64,000 nt of DNA from Aldehydirespirator sp965204415 (GTDB taxonomy: Bacteria; Actinomycetota; Acidimicrobiia; Acidimicrobiales; Aldehydirespiratoraceae), in assembly GCA_965204415.1 (NCBI GenBank), contig CBDBEL010000003.1, forward strand, positions 620,001 to 684,000. The letters run 5' to 3'. Position numbers and translations under genes: made by a program. Shown here piece by piece: positions 24,540 through 33,489 of this stretch. Below the pieces are notes generated by a model. The model was given only the letters and a program-made list of their open reading frames with translations. It did not search any database and was not told where the DNA came from. Position 1 is the stretch's first letter, and every line of letters starts with the position of its first letter.

Positions 24540-25643
24540 GTGCGGGTCTGCTCGTTGTCGCTGGCGGATTTCAGGTCCTATACACGAGCCGAGGTGGAGT
24601 TCGCGGCTGGCCTGACCGCGGTTGTCGGTCCCAACGGCCAAGGCAAGACCAACCTTCTCGAGGCGGTCGGCTTTGTGGCCGGTCTGGGCTCCTTGAGGGG
24701 CGCACCGGAGGCCGCCCTGATCCGGGATGGTGCCGAGGCCGCAGTGGTGCGCTGCCTCGCGGAGGGTGCCGACGGCCGCGAAGTCCGCATCGAGGCCGAG
24801 CTGGCCCGGTCCAGACCGAACCGGGTGCGGGTGAACGGCCAGCCCGTGGCCCGACGCCGGGACTTGGTCGGTGTGCTCACGGCCACGGTCTTCTCACCGG
24901 AGGATCTCGATCTGGTCAAGGGCGAGCCCGCCCGCCGGCGCCGCTGGATCGACGACGCGCTGACCGCGGTCCGTCCCTCGCTGGGTGCGCTGCGCAGCGA
25001 GGTGGACCGGATTCTCCGCCAGCGCAACACCCTGTTGCGCCAGGCCGGTGGCCGGGTCACTGACGATGTGGCTATCACCTTGGATGTCTGGGACTCCAAG
25101 CTCGACGCGTCCGGCGGCGAGCTGCGGGCCTGCCGCCAGGAGCTGCTGGATGCGCTTCAGCCCCGGATCCGCTCGCACTACGCGCAGATCGCCAGGGATC
25201 GAGGCCACGCCGACGCCAGTTACGTCTCCAGCTGGGGGGATGGCTCCCTGGCGGAGGCGCTGGCGGCGGCACGACAGGACGATTTGAGACGGGCGACGAG
25301 CACGGTGGGACCCCACCGCGATGACGTTCTCCTGCGGATCCGGGGATTGCCGGCGCGCAGCCACGCCTCGCAGGGTGAGCAGCGGTCCCTGGCCCTGGCC
25401 CTGCGGCTGTCGGTGGACGCCGAAGTCCGCGAGCGCCGCGATGTGCAGCCGGTCCTGCTCCTCGATGACGTCTTCTCCGAGCTGGACCGCGACCGGGCGG
25501 CCGCCCTGCTGGATGCGCTGCCGCGCAGCCAGCGGATACTCACCACCGCGACGGGCCTGCCCGCCGGAGTCCGCTCCGACCAGCTGATTCGACTCACCGG
25601 CGGAACGGTGCACCCGGTTCCCGACGGGGAGCAGTCGTGGTGA
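24540..25643 (+). CDS. recF: DNA replication and repair protein RecF
   Basis: ABC-type ATPase that helps load RecA at gaps. The 367-residue product has Walker A GPNGQGKT at 30-37, the ABC-like signature SQGEQRSLALALRL and Walker B with D-loop PVLLLDDVFSELD. Its GTG start lies 39 bases after dnaN. The last 12 codons (HPVPDGEQSW) are duplicated at nucleotide level 74 bases downstream, just before dciA. Confidence 0.97.
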   Translation: MRVCSLSLADFRSYTRAEVEFAAGLTAVVGPNGQGKTNLLEAVGFVAGLGSLRGAPEAALIRDGAEAAVVRCLAEGADGREVRIEAELARSRPNRVRVNGQPVARRRDLVGVLTATVFSPEDLDLVKGEPARRRRWIDDALTAVRPSLGALRSEVDRILRQRNTLLRQAGGRVTDDVAITLDVWDSKLDASGGELRACRQELLDALQPRIRSHYAQIARDRGHADASYVSSWGDGSLAEALAAARQDDLRRATSTVGPHRDDVLLRIRGLPARSHASQGEQRSLALALRLSVDAEVRERRDVQPVLLLDDVFSELDRDRAAALLDALPRSQRILTTATGLPAGVRSDQLIRLTGGTVHPVPDGEQSW

Positions 25644-25717
25644 CCTGGCTGGCCACTGGCAAGGGCTTAGCCGGACGCCATGTGCACCCGGTTCCCGACG
25701 GGGAGCAGTCGTCGTGA
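25608..25717 (+). repeat. 36-bp direct repeat flanking the recF-dciA junction
   Basis: The sequence GTGCACCCGGTTCCCGACGG and its continuation to GTGA occurs at 25608-25643 and again at 25682-25717, differing by one base near the end. Offset is 74 bases, and the 38 bases between the copies are unrelated. The first copy is the recF 3' end and stop; the second ends in the dciA GTG. Confidence 0.85.
25640..25717 (+). CDS. Bridging mini-ORF between recF and dciA (25 codons)
   Basis: A GTG at 25640 overlaps the recF stop (GTGA), and this frame runs 25 codons to a TGA at 25715-25717 that overlaps the dciA GTG. The peptide would start MTWLATGKGLAGRH and end with the duplicated recF tail HPVPDGEQSS. 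No domain is expected. The tight overlaps on both sides suggest a translational relay from recF to dciA and not a functional peptide. That it is translated is inference. Confidence 0.35.
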   Translation: MTWLATGKGLAGRHVHPVPDGEQSS

Positions 25718-26037
25718 CCGGCTTTGAGGATGAACCCGTGCCGCTGGGGGACGCTCTCGAACGCCTCCTGGGCTCACTCGATGCTCCTCCGGTGGATCTC
25801 CTCTCGACGGTGTTCCAGCGGTGGGAGGAGGTCGTGGGCCCCGAAGTGGCCCGTCACTGCCGCCCGGCGGCGATCGAGCAAGAGCGTCTGGTTGTCGTCG
25901 CGTCCGATGCCACGTGGGCCAGCGAAGTGCAATGGCTGGCAAGTGCGGTGCTGGACCGCATCAACGAGATGTCGTCGGCGGGGAGGCTGGAATCGCTGAC
26001 GGTGCGAGTCAAGCCGGCCAAGAGGCCGAGCGGATAG
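25714..26037 (+). CDS. dciA: DciA-like helicase loader (DUF721)
   Basis: Short DUF721/DciA protein, the ancestral bacterial operator of replicative helicase loading, here directly downstream of recF. The 107 residues contain the family KH-like core: VFQRWEEVVGPEVARHCRPA and LVVVASDATWASEVQWLAS, then VLDRINEM. The GTG start overlaps the mini-ORF stop. Its presence fits a genome with DnaB but no DnaC/DnaI-type loader. Confidence 0.9.
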   Translation: MTGFEDEPVPLGDALERLLGSLDAPPVDLLSTVFQRWEEVVGPEVARHCRPAAIEQERLVVVASDATWASEVQWLASAVLDRINEMSSAGRLESLTVRVKPAKRPSG

Positions 26038-26334
26038 GCGGCACAACGCGGCCCATTAAGGGAATGATCGTCCGCCGGCCGGGGTGCGTTCGGGGTTGAA
26101 GAAGCACGTCGAATTGCGCGCCGCGACCGGGCTGCGCTGGTAGAATCAGAGCTGTGATCGGCGGCGCGATTGAGGGCTCTGGCCCGGTTCGGCGCCCCCG
26201 GCCCGCCCGGTCCTCGTCTGCTGTGGCCGGGTCGTGGCAGTGACAGGCCGCAGCTCCCGCATCGGCGTCCCGGCAGACCTCCGATCCAGCGTTGCCGGCC
26301 CCATCTGGAGCCGGATCCGAGAGGCCGATTGCTC
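26038..26334 (+). promoter_or_regulatory. gyrB upstream region
   Basis: A 297-base non-coding gap. A TAGAAT at 26141-26146 (context GCTGGTAGAATCAGAG) is a plausible -10 element, which would give a 5' leader of about 180 bases before gyrB. No clear -35 hexamer at normal spacing. No further structure recognised. Confidence 0.35.
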
Positions 26335-28386
26335 ATGACATCCGACGTCAGCACCGCCGAGGCGAGACAGCAGACTCCATCCGGGGACGGCCCGTCGTAC
26401 GGCGCGCTCGAGATAACCGTCCTCGAGGGCCTCGAAGCCGTGCGGGAGCGGCCCAGCATGTACATCGGATCGACGGGGCCGACCGGGCTTCATCACCTCG
26501 TGTGGGAAGTGGTGGACAACTCGGTGGACGAGGCCATGGCCGGGTACTGCACCCGCATAGACGTGACCGTGCACGCCGACGGCTCCTGCGAGGTGGCTGA
26601 CGACGGGCGCGGCATTCCCGTCGAACCCCATCCCCTCCACGACCAGGTACCGGCTGCCGAGCTGGTAATGACCCTGCTGCACGCGGGGGGAAAGTTCGGC
26701 GGCGACGGCTACAAGATCTCGGGCGGCCTTCACGGAGTCGGGGTGTCGGTCGTGAACGCGCTCTCGGAGCGGCTCGAGGTCGACATCTTCCGCGCCGGGC
26801 GGCACCACCGCATGACCTTCGTCGACGGGGGTCAGATCGAGGAGGCCCTCTCGGCCCGGGGCCCAGCCCCGGATGTCGATGGCGAGCCCTGGACCGGCAC
26901 CACGATCCGCTTCTGGCCCGACCCGTCTGTTCTGGAGGACGTGACGTTCCGGTACCAGACCGTGGCCGAGCGGTTGGAGATGATGGCGTTTCTCAACCGG
27001 GGCCTGGAGATCCGGGTTCGCGACCTCAGATCCGGCCCGCAGGGCCACCCGGAGTGGAGGTCGTTCCGCTACGAGGGCGGCATCAGCGACTACGTCGATC
27101 GGCTGAACCAGTCGAAGGTGCGCCTGTTCGACGCGGTCGGGCACTTCTCGGGCGCGGAGACCATCGACGACAACCCCCACGAAGTCGAGGTCGCGTTCCA
27201 GTGGAACACCGGGTTCAACAGCGACGGCCTGCACAGCTTCGCCAACGGCATCTCCACCATCGACGGGGGTATGCACGAGCAGGGCTTCCGGGCGGCGCTC
27301 ACCCGCACCGTCAACGCCTACGCCCGCGAGAAGGGGCTGTTGAAGGAGAAGGCCGACAACCTGCAGGGCGAGGACATCCGCGAGGGACTCACCGCGATCG
27401 TCAGCGTCAGGATCGGCAAGCCTCAGTTCGAGGGGCAAACGAAAGCCAAGCTCGGAAACATGTCCATGCGGTCCTTCGTGGAGCGCGTCACCAACCGGTA
27501 TCTCGCCGAATGGCTCGAGGAGCATCCGGCCGAGGCGAAGAGAGCGGTATTGAAGGCGGTAGCCGCCTCGGCGGCCCGGGAGGCTGCGGCCAGAGTGCGG
27601 TCAGAGGTTCGCTCCAAGTCCCTGCTGGACGGAGCGGGCATGCCCGACAAGCTCAAGGACTGCACTTCCACCGATTCGGCCCGGCGGGAGCTCTTCATCG
27701 TGGAGGGGGACTCCGCCGGAGGATCCGCGGTGCGAGCCCGCGATCCCGAGACGCAGGCCGTGCTGCCCATCCGGGGCAAGATCCTGAACGTCGAGCGGGC
27801 CCGCATCGACCGGATGCTGAAGAACAACGAGATCCAGGCGATCATCGCCGCCCTGGGCACCGGCATAGGCGACCCGTACGGCTCCAACGGCAACTCCAAC
27901 GGCAACTCAGCCAGCGACGACGGCTGTGACATCAGCAAGGCCAGATACCACAAGGTGATCGTGCTCGCCGATGCCGACGTGGATGGGAGCCACATCCGCA
28001 CGCTGCTGCTCACGTTCTTCTACCGCCAGATGCGGCCCCTGGTCGAAGCCGGCTACGTGTATGTGGCCCAGCCGCCCCTGTATTCCACCAAGGTCTCGAA
28101 CTCCAAGACCGTCTACCTGCTCGACGATGCCGCCAAGGAGGCCTTCCTGGCCGAGCGGCCCAAGCACAATCGCGAGTTCCAGCGGCTGAAGGGCCTGGGC
28201 GAGATGGACTGGGACGAGCTGCGCTCAACCACCATGGACCCGCGCACCCGGAGCCTTCTGCAGGTATCGGTCGAGGAGGCGGCCATCGCTGATCAGATCA
28301 TCTCTGTGCTGATGGGAGACGACGTCGAGTTGCGCAAGAACTTCATCGTCACCAACGCCAGAGAAGTTCGAAACCTCGATTTCTAA
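26335..28386 (+). CDS. gyrB: DNA gyrase subunit B
   Basis: ATPase subunit of gyrase, which introduces negative supercoils. From the ATG at 26335 it has 683 residues. The GHKL ATPase part shows RPSMYIGSTGPTGLHHLVWE, VDNSVDEAMAGY and DGRGIPVE. GGKFGGDGYKISGGLHGVG, EGDSAGGSA and DADVDGSHIRTLLLTFFYR mark the lid and Toprim core. A short Asn/Gly/Ser insertion (SNGNSNGNSASDDG) lies between the Toprim motifs. An upstream in-frame extension has no family similarity. gyrA follows after 20 bases. Confidence 0.98.
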   Translation: MTSDVSTAEARQQTPSGDGPSYGALEITVLEGLEAVRERPSMYIGSTGPTGLHHLVWEVVDNSVDEAMAGYCTRIDVTVHADGSCEVADDGRGIPVEPHPLHDQVPAAELVMTLLHAGGKFGGDGYKISGGLHGVGVSVVNALSERLEVDIFRAGRHHRMTFVDGGQIEEALSARGPAPDVDGEPWTGTTIRFWPDPSVLEDVTFRYQTVAERLEMMAFLNRGLEIRVRDLRSGPQGHPEWRSFRYEGGISDYVDRLNQSKVRLFDAVGHFSGAETIDDNPHEVEVAFQWNTGFNSDGLHSFANGISTIDGGMHEQGFRAALTRTVNAYAREKGLLKEKADNLQGEDIREGLTAIVSVRIGKPQFEGQTKAKLGNMSMRSFVERVTNRYLAEWLEEHPAEAKRAVLKAVAASAAREAAARVRSEVRSKSLLDGAGMPDKLKDCTSTDSARRELFIVEGDSAGGSAVRARDPETQAVLPIRGKILNVERARIDRMLKNNEIQAIIAALGTGIGDPYGSNGNSNGNSASDDGCDISKARYHKVIVLADADVDGSHIRTLLLTFFYRQMRPLVEAGYVYVAQPPLYSTKVSNSKTVYLLDDAAKEAFLAERPKHNREFQRLKGLGEMDWDELRSTTMDPRTRSLLQVSVEEAAIADQIISVLMGDDVELRKNFIVTNAREVRNLDF

Positions 28387-28406
28387 CCCGACACCGGAGC
28401 GGTCCG

Positions 28407-30938
28407 ATGAGTGACGTGACTGAAGTACCGGGCGACGGCCCCACCGATCACCCCGCCGGCCAGCGCGCCGGCGTCACCGTCGTCGAGATCCAGGAGGAGA
28501 TGGAGAGCTCCTTCCTGGAATACGCCATGTCGGTCATCATCAGCCGGGCCCTCCCCGACGCGCGCGACGGGCTCAAGCCGGTGCACCGGCGGATTCTGTG
28601 GTCGATGTACGACCAGGGCTTCCGTCCCGATCGGGGGCACGTGAAATGCGCCCGGGTGGTGGGCGATGTGATGGCCCGGTTCCACCCTCACGGCGATGCC
28701 GCCATCTACGACGCGCTGGCCCGCATGGCCCAGCCCTTCTCGCTCCAGCACCCCCTGATCGACTTCCACGGGAACTACGGGTCTCCCGAGGATCCGCCGG
28801 CCGCGGCGCGCTACACCGAGTGCCGCCTCGACGCGCTGGCCATGTCGATGCTCGCCGACATCGGTGAGGACACCGTCGACTTCGTCGACAACTACTCGGG
28901 GGACTTCGCGGAGCCTGCGGTGCTGCCGGCCCGCCTGCCCAACCTCCTGGTGAACGGGAGCCAGGGAATCGCGGTGGGCATGGCCACCTCCATTCCCCCT
29001 CACAACCTCGCCGAGGTGATCGACGCGGTGGTGCTCCTGTTGGAGGATCCCGACGCCAGCACCGAGGATCTGATGGCGCACCTGCAGGGCCCGGACTTCC
29101 CCACCGGCGGCCACATCCTCGGTCGCAGCGGGTTCGAGTCGGCCTATCGCACCGGCCGCGGCTCGGTGAAGATCCGGGCCGAGGTGACAGTCGTCGAGAC
29201 CGACGGGGGGCGGCAGTCGCTGATCGTCAGCGCGCTGCCCTACCAGGTGTCGGCTGGGAACGTCGCCCGCAAGATCGCCGACCTGGTCAACGCCAGGGAA
29301 CTCGAAGGCATCGCCGACGTGAACGACGAGTCCTCCGGCGACGAGACCCGTTTCGTGATCAAGCTCAAACGCGACGCCAACCCGGAGGTGGTGCTCAACA
29401 ACCTCTGGAAGCACACGCCGCTGCAGTCGAGCTTCGCCATGAACATGGTGGCGCTGGTCGATGGCGTGCCGCGCACGCTCACCCTGCGGGACGCGCTCGA
29501 CGCCTACGTCGCGCACCAGCTGGAGGTGGTCACCCGCCGTTCGGAGTTCCGTCTGGCGGCAGCCCGGGCCCGTCTCCACATCGTGGAGGGCCTGCTGAAG
29601 GCCCTGGGTGCCATCGATGAGATCATCGCCCTGATCCGAGCCAGCGAGGACACCGCGGCTGCTCGTGCCGGCTTGATGGCCGAGCCGTTCGAGTTCTCCG
29701 AGGCGCAGGCCAACCACATCCTCGACATGGCGTTGTCCCGCCTGACCCGCCTGGGTCGCAGCCAACTCGAGACCGAGGCTGCCGAGAAGCGGAACCTGAT
29801 CGCCGGGTTGGAGGCTCTGCTCGCGGACGAAGTGCGGGTGCGGATGGTGATCCGCGACGAGCTCAGGGAGATCTCTGAGAAGTTCGCGACCGGGCGCCGG
29901 TCGTCGCTCGAAATAGATCCGGGCGAGCTCGACATCGAGGACCTGATCGACGACGACGACCTGATCTTCACGATGTCGGCGTCGGGCTACGTGAAGACAG
30001 TGGCCGTGGACGAGTTCCGCGTCCAGGGCCGCGGCGGCCGCGGCGTGGCCGGGGCCAAATTGAAGGAAGCCGACAGCGTCACCCACCTCATCCACACCAC
30101 CGCCCACTCGTACCTGCTGTTCTTCAGCAACCGGGGCCGGGTGTACCGGTTGAAGGCCCACGAGGTTCCGGTGGCCAAGCGCACCGCCCGCGGGACCTCC
30201 ATCGTCAACCTGCTGTCACTGCAGGACACCGAACGCATCCAGGCCGTGATCGACACCCGCGACTACGAGACGAACCGCTACCTGTTCTTTGCCACCGCCA
30301 AGGGCCGGGTCAAGCGGACGAAGCTGACGGCCTACGACTCCTCGCGAAGAGCTGGACTCATGGCAATCCAATTGCGTGACGACGACGAGTTGGTAGCGGT
30401 GGTCCCGACCGACGGGATTCACGACGTTCTGCTGTCGTCGCGATTGGGCCAGACTCTACGATTCTCGCAGGAACAGGTACGAGATACAGGTCGGGTAACG
30501 ATCGGCGTAATCGGATTGAAGTTCAAGTATGAAGATGACTCAGTCGTGTCGTGTGCAGTGGCTCGACCCGGCGCAGCACTGCTCCATGTGACGACCCTCG
30601 GCTTCGGCAAGCGCACGGCAGTGGACAAATTGAACTGCAAGAAGAGAGCAGGTCTCGGTGTTCGAGGGATAAGGCTTGAAGAGGACAAGGGTGAGGTGCT
30701 CGGAACGCTGGTGGTGGATCCTGACGACGAGATTCTCGCCGTTACTCGGAATGGTGTTGTGATCCGAATACCCGTTTCTGGAGTCTCAGTTCAGAGCACC
30801 TCGGCAGCAGGCGTGAAGGTGATGAGTCCCGATCCCGATGACGAGGTTGTAGCCATCGCGCTGGTGGGCGATGAGGTGAACGGCGATCCCGGCCAGGGTG
30901 CCGAAGGCGACCAGGAAGGGGCGCCGGGCGGGCAATGA
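28407..30938 (+). CDS. gyrA: DNA gyrase subunit A
   Basis: Breakage-reunion subunit of gyrase. The 843-residue protein has the catalytic tyrosine Y136 in AARYTECRL, the quinolone-determining region HPHGDAAIYDALARMAQ, and a C-terminal beta-pinwheel with a GyrA box QGRGGRG (marking gyrase, not topoisomerase IV). Base usage changes in the last third: from roughly 30340 to 30850 codons such as CGA, GTA, ATA, AGA and GGA become common, unlike the G/C-ending codons before. The stop overlaps the start of the TadE/G-like gene. Confidence 0.98.
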   Translation: MSDVTEVPGDGPTDHPAGQRAGVTVVEIQEEMESSFLEYAMSVIISRALPDARDGLKPVHRRILWSMYDQGFRPDRGHVKCARVVGDVMARFHPHGDAAIYDALARMAQPFSLQHPLIDFHGNYGSPEDPPAAARYTECRLDALAMSMLADIGEDTVDFVDNYSGDFAEPAVLPARLPNLLVNGSQGIAVGMATSIPPHNLAEVIDAVVLLLEDPDASTEDLMAHLQGPDFPTGGHILGRSGFESAYRTGRGSVKIRAEVTVVETDGGRQSLIVSALPYQVSAGNVARKIADLVNARELEGIADVNDESSGDETRFVIKLKRDANPEVVLNNLWKHTPLQSSFAMNMVALVDGVPRTLTLRDALDAYVAHQLEVVTRRSEFRLAAARARLHIVEGLLKALGAIDEIIALIRASEDTAAARAGLMAEPFEFSEAQANHILDMALSRLTRLGRSQLETEAAEKRNLIAGLEALLADEVRVRMVIRDELREISEKFATGRRSSLEIDPGELDIEDLIDDDDLIFTMSASGYVKTVAVDEFRVQGRGGRGVAGAKLKEADSVTHLIHTTAHSYLLFFSNRGRVYRLKAHEVPVAKRTARGTSIVNLLSLQDTERIQAVIDTRDYETNRYLFFATAKGRVKRTKLTAYDSSRRAGLMAIQLRDDDELVAVVPTDGIHDVLLSSRLGQTLRFSQEQVRDTGRVTIGVIGLKFKYEDDSVVSCAVARPGAALLHVTTLGFGKRTAVDKLNCKKRAGLGVRGIRLEEDKGEVLGTLVVDPDDEILAVTRNGVVIRIPVSGVSVQSTSAAGVKVMSPDPDDEVVAIALVGDEVNGDPGQGAEGDQEGAPGGQ

Positions 30939-31291
30939 CGGCTCGGGCGAGGCCCGAGCCCCGGGACCGGGGGCAGGCAGTGCCGTTGATGGCGGCCATG
31001 CTCCTGCTCGCGATGGGCGCCGTCATCGCGACTGTGGAGATCGGGAGGCTGCTGTACCAGAGTGCAGCTGCCCGCACCGCCGCCGATGCGGCCGCGCTGG
31101 CTGGTGCAGCCGCGGGTCGAGAGGCGGCCGAATCGATGGCGGCCGCCAACGGCGGGGTGCTGCTCACCTACGACGAGGAGGAACCCGCCGACGACTCCGG
31201 TGCGCTGCTGGTGAGCGTTGCCGTGCGAGTCGGACAGGCCAGCCAGACAGCTCGCGCTGAGCGGCAGGTGGAATGGGTGACCCCCGAGTAG
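30935..31291 (+). CDS. TadE/TadG-like membrane-anchored protein
   Basis: 118 residues. A basic N-terminus is followed by one hydrophobic helix (VPLMAAMLLLAMGAVIATVE) and then RLLYQSAAARTAADAAALAGA, the helix and Ala-rich stretch typical of Flp-pilus TadE/TadG-like proteins. The remainder is acidic and ends in a small beta-rich segment. No other pilus gene is nearby. ATGA overlap with gyrA suggests it is co-translated with gyrase, which is odd for an envelope protein. Confidence 0.75.
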   Translation: MTARARPEPRDRGQAVPLMAAMLLLAMGAVIATVEIGRLLYQSAAARTAADAAALAGAAAGREAAESMAAANGGVLLTYDEEEPADDSGALLVSVAVRVGQASQTARAERQVEWVTPE

Positions 31292-31458
31292 ACCCCAGCT
31301 AGAGCTGCGTCTACGAAATGACTAGGGCGGCGCTGCAGGTCGAAGCCCACCTCTGCGGCTGGTCCAGGGTGCCCTGACCAAACCCGCGACACACCGTTAG
31401 AGCGCTGGCTGGGTGGCCGGGCGTAGACTTCCCGCCTGTCGGAGGTGCCAGGAATCTC

Positions 31459-32148
31459 ATGAGCGACGAGTCAGCTTCCGGCAAGGACGAGAAGCAGCCG
31501 GTCTCGCCATCCGCGGCCGCCCCGTCCGCAAGCGAGGCCCCGTCCACCGAGAGCACAGCCGAGCGCGAGCCTCCCTCCGGAAGCGATGCCACCGACCCGC
31601 TGCTCGCGCCGCGGTCGAGACCCGCACCCCGCTCAGCCGTCGGCCGGGCCTACCAGAACCGGGTCAACCGGCGCTTGCGGGCGCGCCGGGTGCGGCGCCT
31701 GGTCAGGCACGTCGAGCCCTGGTCCGTGCTGAAGGTGTCGCTGATCCTCTACTTCTGTGCCTGGGCCATCATGTTGTTCGTAGGGGTGACGCTATGGAAC
31801 CTGGCCGTCAACTCGGGCCTGGTCGCCGATGTCGAGGGATTCGTGGTGGAGCTGTTCGCGCTGGAGTCCTTCAAGATCAACGCGGACCAGATCTTCCGGA
31901 TCGCGGCTGTCGGGGGCCTCGTGCTGGTGCTGGCCGCCAGCGGCCTGACAGTGCTGGGAGCGGTGCTGTTCAACCTGATCAGCGACGTGACCGGGGGAGT
32001 GCGCCTGACCGTGGTCGAGGAGGAGACCGCCCGTCCCAGGCCCCGCCGTGCTCGCCGGCGAGTGCTGGTCGCGGCCCCGCCTCCCGCGGAGCAGTCGTCG
32101 GGACCGCCTCCGGGCACGGCCGGTGGCGGTCGGGAAGGCCGCGGCTAG
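31459..32148 (+). CDS. DUF3566 membrane protein
   Basis: Actinobacterial membrane protein encoded after gyrA, like mycobacterial Rv0007. The 229-residue product has a Ser/Pro/Glu-rich disordered N-terminus (1-75). VEPWSVLKVSLILYFCAWAI starts the first transmembrane helix, and a second follows (AVGGLVLVLAASGLTVLGAV), with NLISDVTGGVRLTVVEEE closing the DUF3566 domain. The C-terminal tail is Arg/Pro-rich. Function unknown. The tRNA-Ile gene follows, matching the mycobacterial order. Confidence 0.9.
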   Translation: MSDESASGKDEKQPVSPSAAAPSASEAPSTESTAEREPPSGSDATDPLLAPRSRPAPRSAVGRAYQNRVNRRLRARRVRRLVRHVEPWSVLKVSLILYFCAWAIMLFVGVTLWNLAVNSGLVADVEGFVVELFALESFKINADQIFRIAAVGGLVLVLAASGLTVLGAVLFNLISDVTGGVRLTVVEEETARPRPRRARRRVLVAAPPPAEQSSGPPPGTAGGGREGRG

Positions 32149-32162
32149 CGTGGGGCACCGCT

Positions 32163-32236
<74 letters not shown>

Positions 32237-32276
32237 CACTTCAGTTCCATAGTTCCGTCACCGCCCGGAGGCCGTC

Positions 32277-32429
32277 TTGGCCGCAGGATTCATCACCTTG
32301 ATCCGCCGGACGTTCGCTGCCGTCGTCGTTGGCATGGCGCTGGCCGCGGCCATCCGGGTCCGCGGCCGCGGCGGTGTGCCCCCCCAGACCGGGGGTTGGC
32401 GCGAGCTGCGGGACGACGAACTGGCGTGA
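32277..32429 (+). CDS. Small single-helix membrane protein (50 residues)
   Basis: TTG at 32277 follows a good GGAGG (32267-32271) at normal spacing. The peptide MAAGFITLIRRTFAAVVVGM continues with an Ala-rich hydrophobic stretch and a polar tail ending RELRDDELA. Small proteins downstream of the gyrA-tRNA region are common in actinobacteria (for example the DLW-39 group), but this one lacks the DLW ending, so I leave it unassigned. Confidence 0.55.
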   Translation: MAAGFITLIRRTFAAVVVGMALAAAIRVRGRGGVPPQTGGWRELRDDELA

Positions 32430-32444
32430 TCCTCCCTCACGGCT

Positions 32445-33467
32445 GTGACTCCTGAACCCGCCGGAGCGACCGCGGTCGTCTTCGGTGCCGGTGCTACCGG
32501 TCTCCGGATCGTGCGCATGCTTGGCGACAGCTCGATCGTCCGGTCGGTGGAGGTGCGCGACACAGACCCGGACCGGCTGGGCGACATTGCCGGCGTGCTC
32601 GGCCCGAAGACCAGGATCGGCCAGGGGGAGGCCGTCCCGGAGGGAACCGACCTGGTGGTGGTGGCGACCACCACCGGATCGCAGGCCGGTCTGGCCCGTG
32701 CCGCGGTGAAGGCTGGCGCGACCGTTGTCACCACCACCAACGAGATAGCCGAGACCCGGGCCCTGCTCGCGGCCGGCAAGCAAGCCCAACGGCACGGCGT
32801 TGCGGTGGTGGTGGGCGCGGGCTACATGCCCGGCCTCACTTGCCTGCTGGCCCGGGTCGGCGCATCCGAGTTCGATGCAGTCGACGAGATCCATGTGGCC
32901 AAGGTCGGAACGGGTGGACCAGCGTGCGCTCGCCAGCATCATCGGGCCCTCAGCAGCCTGGCCATCGACTGGCGCGACGGTCGCTGGACGCGGCGTGCGG
33001 GCGGCTCGGGCCGTGAGCTGTGCTGGTTCCCGGACCCAGTGGCCGGGCGGGACTGCTACCGGGCCGCCCTGCCTGATGCGCTGTTGCTCGTGCCGGCCTT
33101 CCCCGGCGTCGATCGTGTGACGGCGCGGATGGCGGCCACCCGCCGGGACCGGCTCACTGCCCCACTGCCCATGATGCGCCGCCCACATCCCGAGGGCGGG
33201 GTGGGTGCAGTGCGGGTGGAGCTGCGGGGCCGGCGTCGAGGCGAGCGCCATGTGGTTGTGTTGGGATCCCAGGCGAAACCGGCACACGGCGCGGCCGTGG
33301 TGGCCGCCGCTACTGCGCTGCACCTGGTCGACCGGGAGGTGCCGGCCGGCGCCGCGGGACTGGCGTCGGTGCCTGATCCCGCTCGACTCCTGAGCGCGGT
33401 TGCCGCTCTGGGGCTGCGCCCCTCGCGGTTCGAGGGATTCGCCCTGTCGCGCGACGGCGGGGCCTGA
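32445..33467 (+). CDS. Saccharopine-dehydrogenase-like NAD(P)-binding protein
   Basis: 340 residues beginning at GTG 32445. The N-terminal Rossmann fold shows AVVFGAGATGLRIVRML (about 10-26), followed by VEVRDTDPDRL, LVVVATTTGSQAGLARAA and the GAGYMPGLT segment seen in saccharopine-dehydrogenase-like oxidoreductases. The C-terminal half includes VRVELRGRRRGERHVVVLG and an Ala-rich helix. Substrate unknown. It stands alone, facing the convergent phosphatase gene. Confidence 0.75.
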   Translation: MTPEPAGATAVVFGAGATGLRIVRMLGDSSIVRSVEVRDTDPDRLGDIAGVLGPKTRIGQGEAVPEGTDLVVVATTTGSQAGLARAAVKAGATVVTTTNEIAETRALLAAGKQAQRHGVAVVVGAGYMPGLTCLLARVGASEFDAVDEIHVAKVGTGGPACARQHHRALSSLAIDWRDGRWTRRAGGSGRELCWFPDPVAGRDCYRAALPDALLLVPAFPGVDRVTARMAATRRDRLTAPLPMMRRPHPEGGVGAVRVELRGRRRGERHVVVLGSQAKPAHGAAVVAAATALHLVDREVPAGAAGLASVPDPARLLSAVAALGLRPSRFEGFALSRDGGA

Positions 33468-33489
33468 CCGGGCGGGCTGCGGTGGGTCC

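Noticed and set aside
26170..26334. N-terminal extension of GyrB starting at 26170
   Set aside because: The 55 extra residues are Pro/Arg-rich with no similarity to GyrB; a normal N-terminus begins at 26335.
28383..30161. Minus-strand open frame of almost 600 codons opposite gyrA
   Set aside because: Shadow of the gyrA coding sequence. Its composition follows the complement of GyrA codons and no family motif is present.
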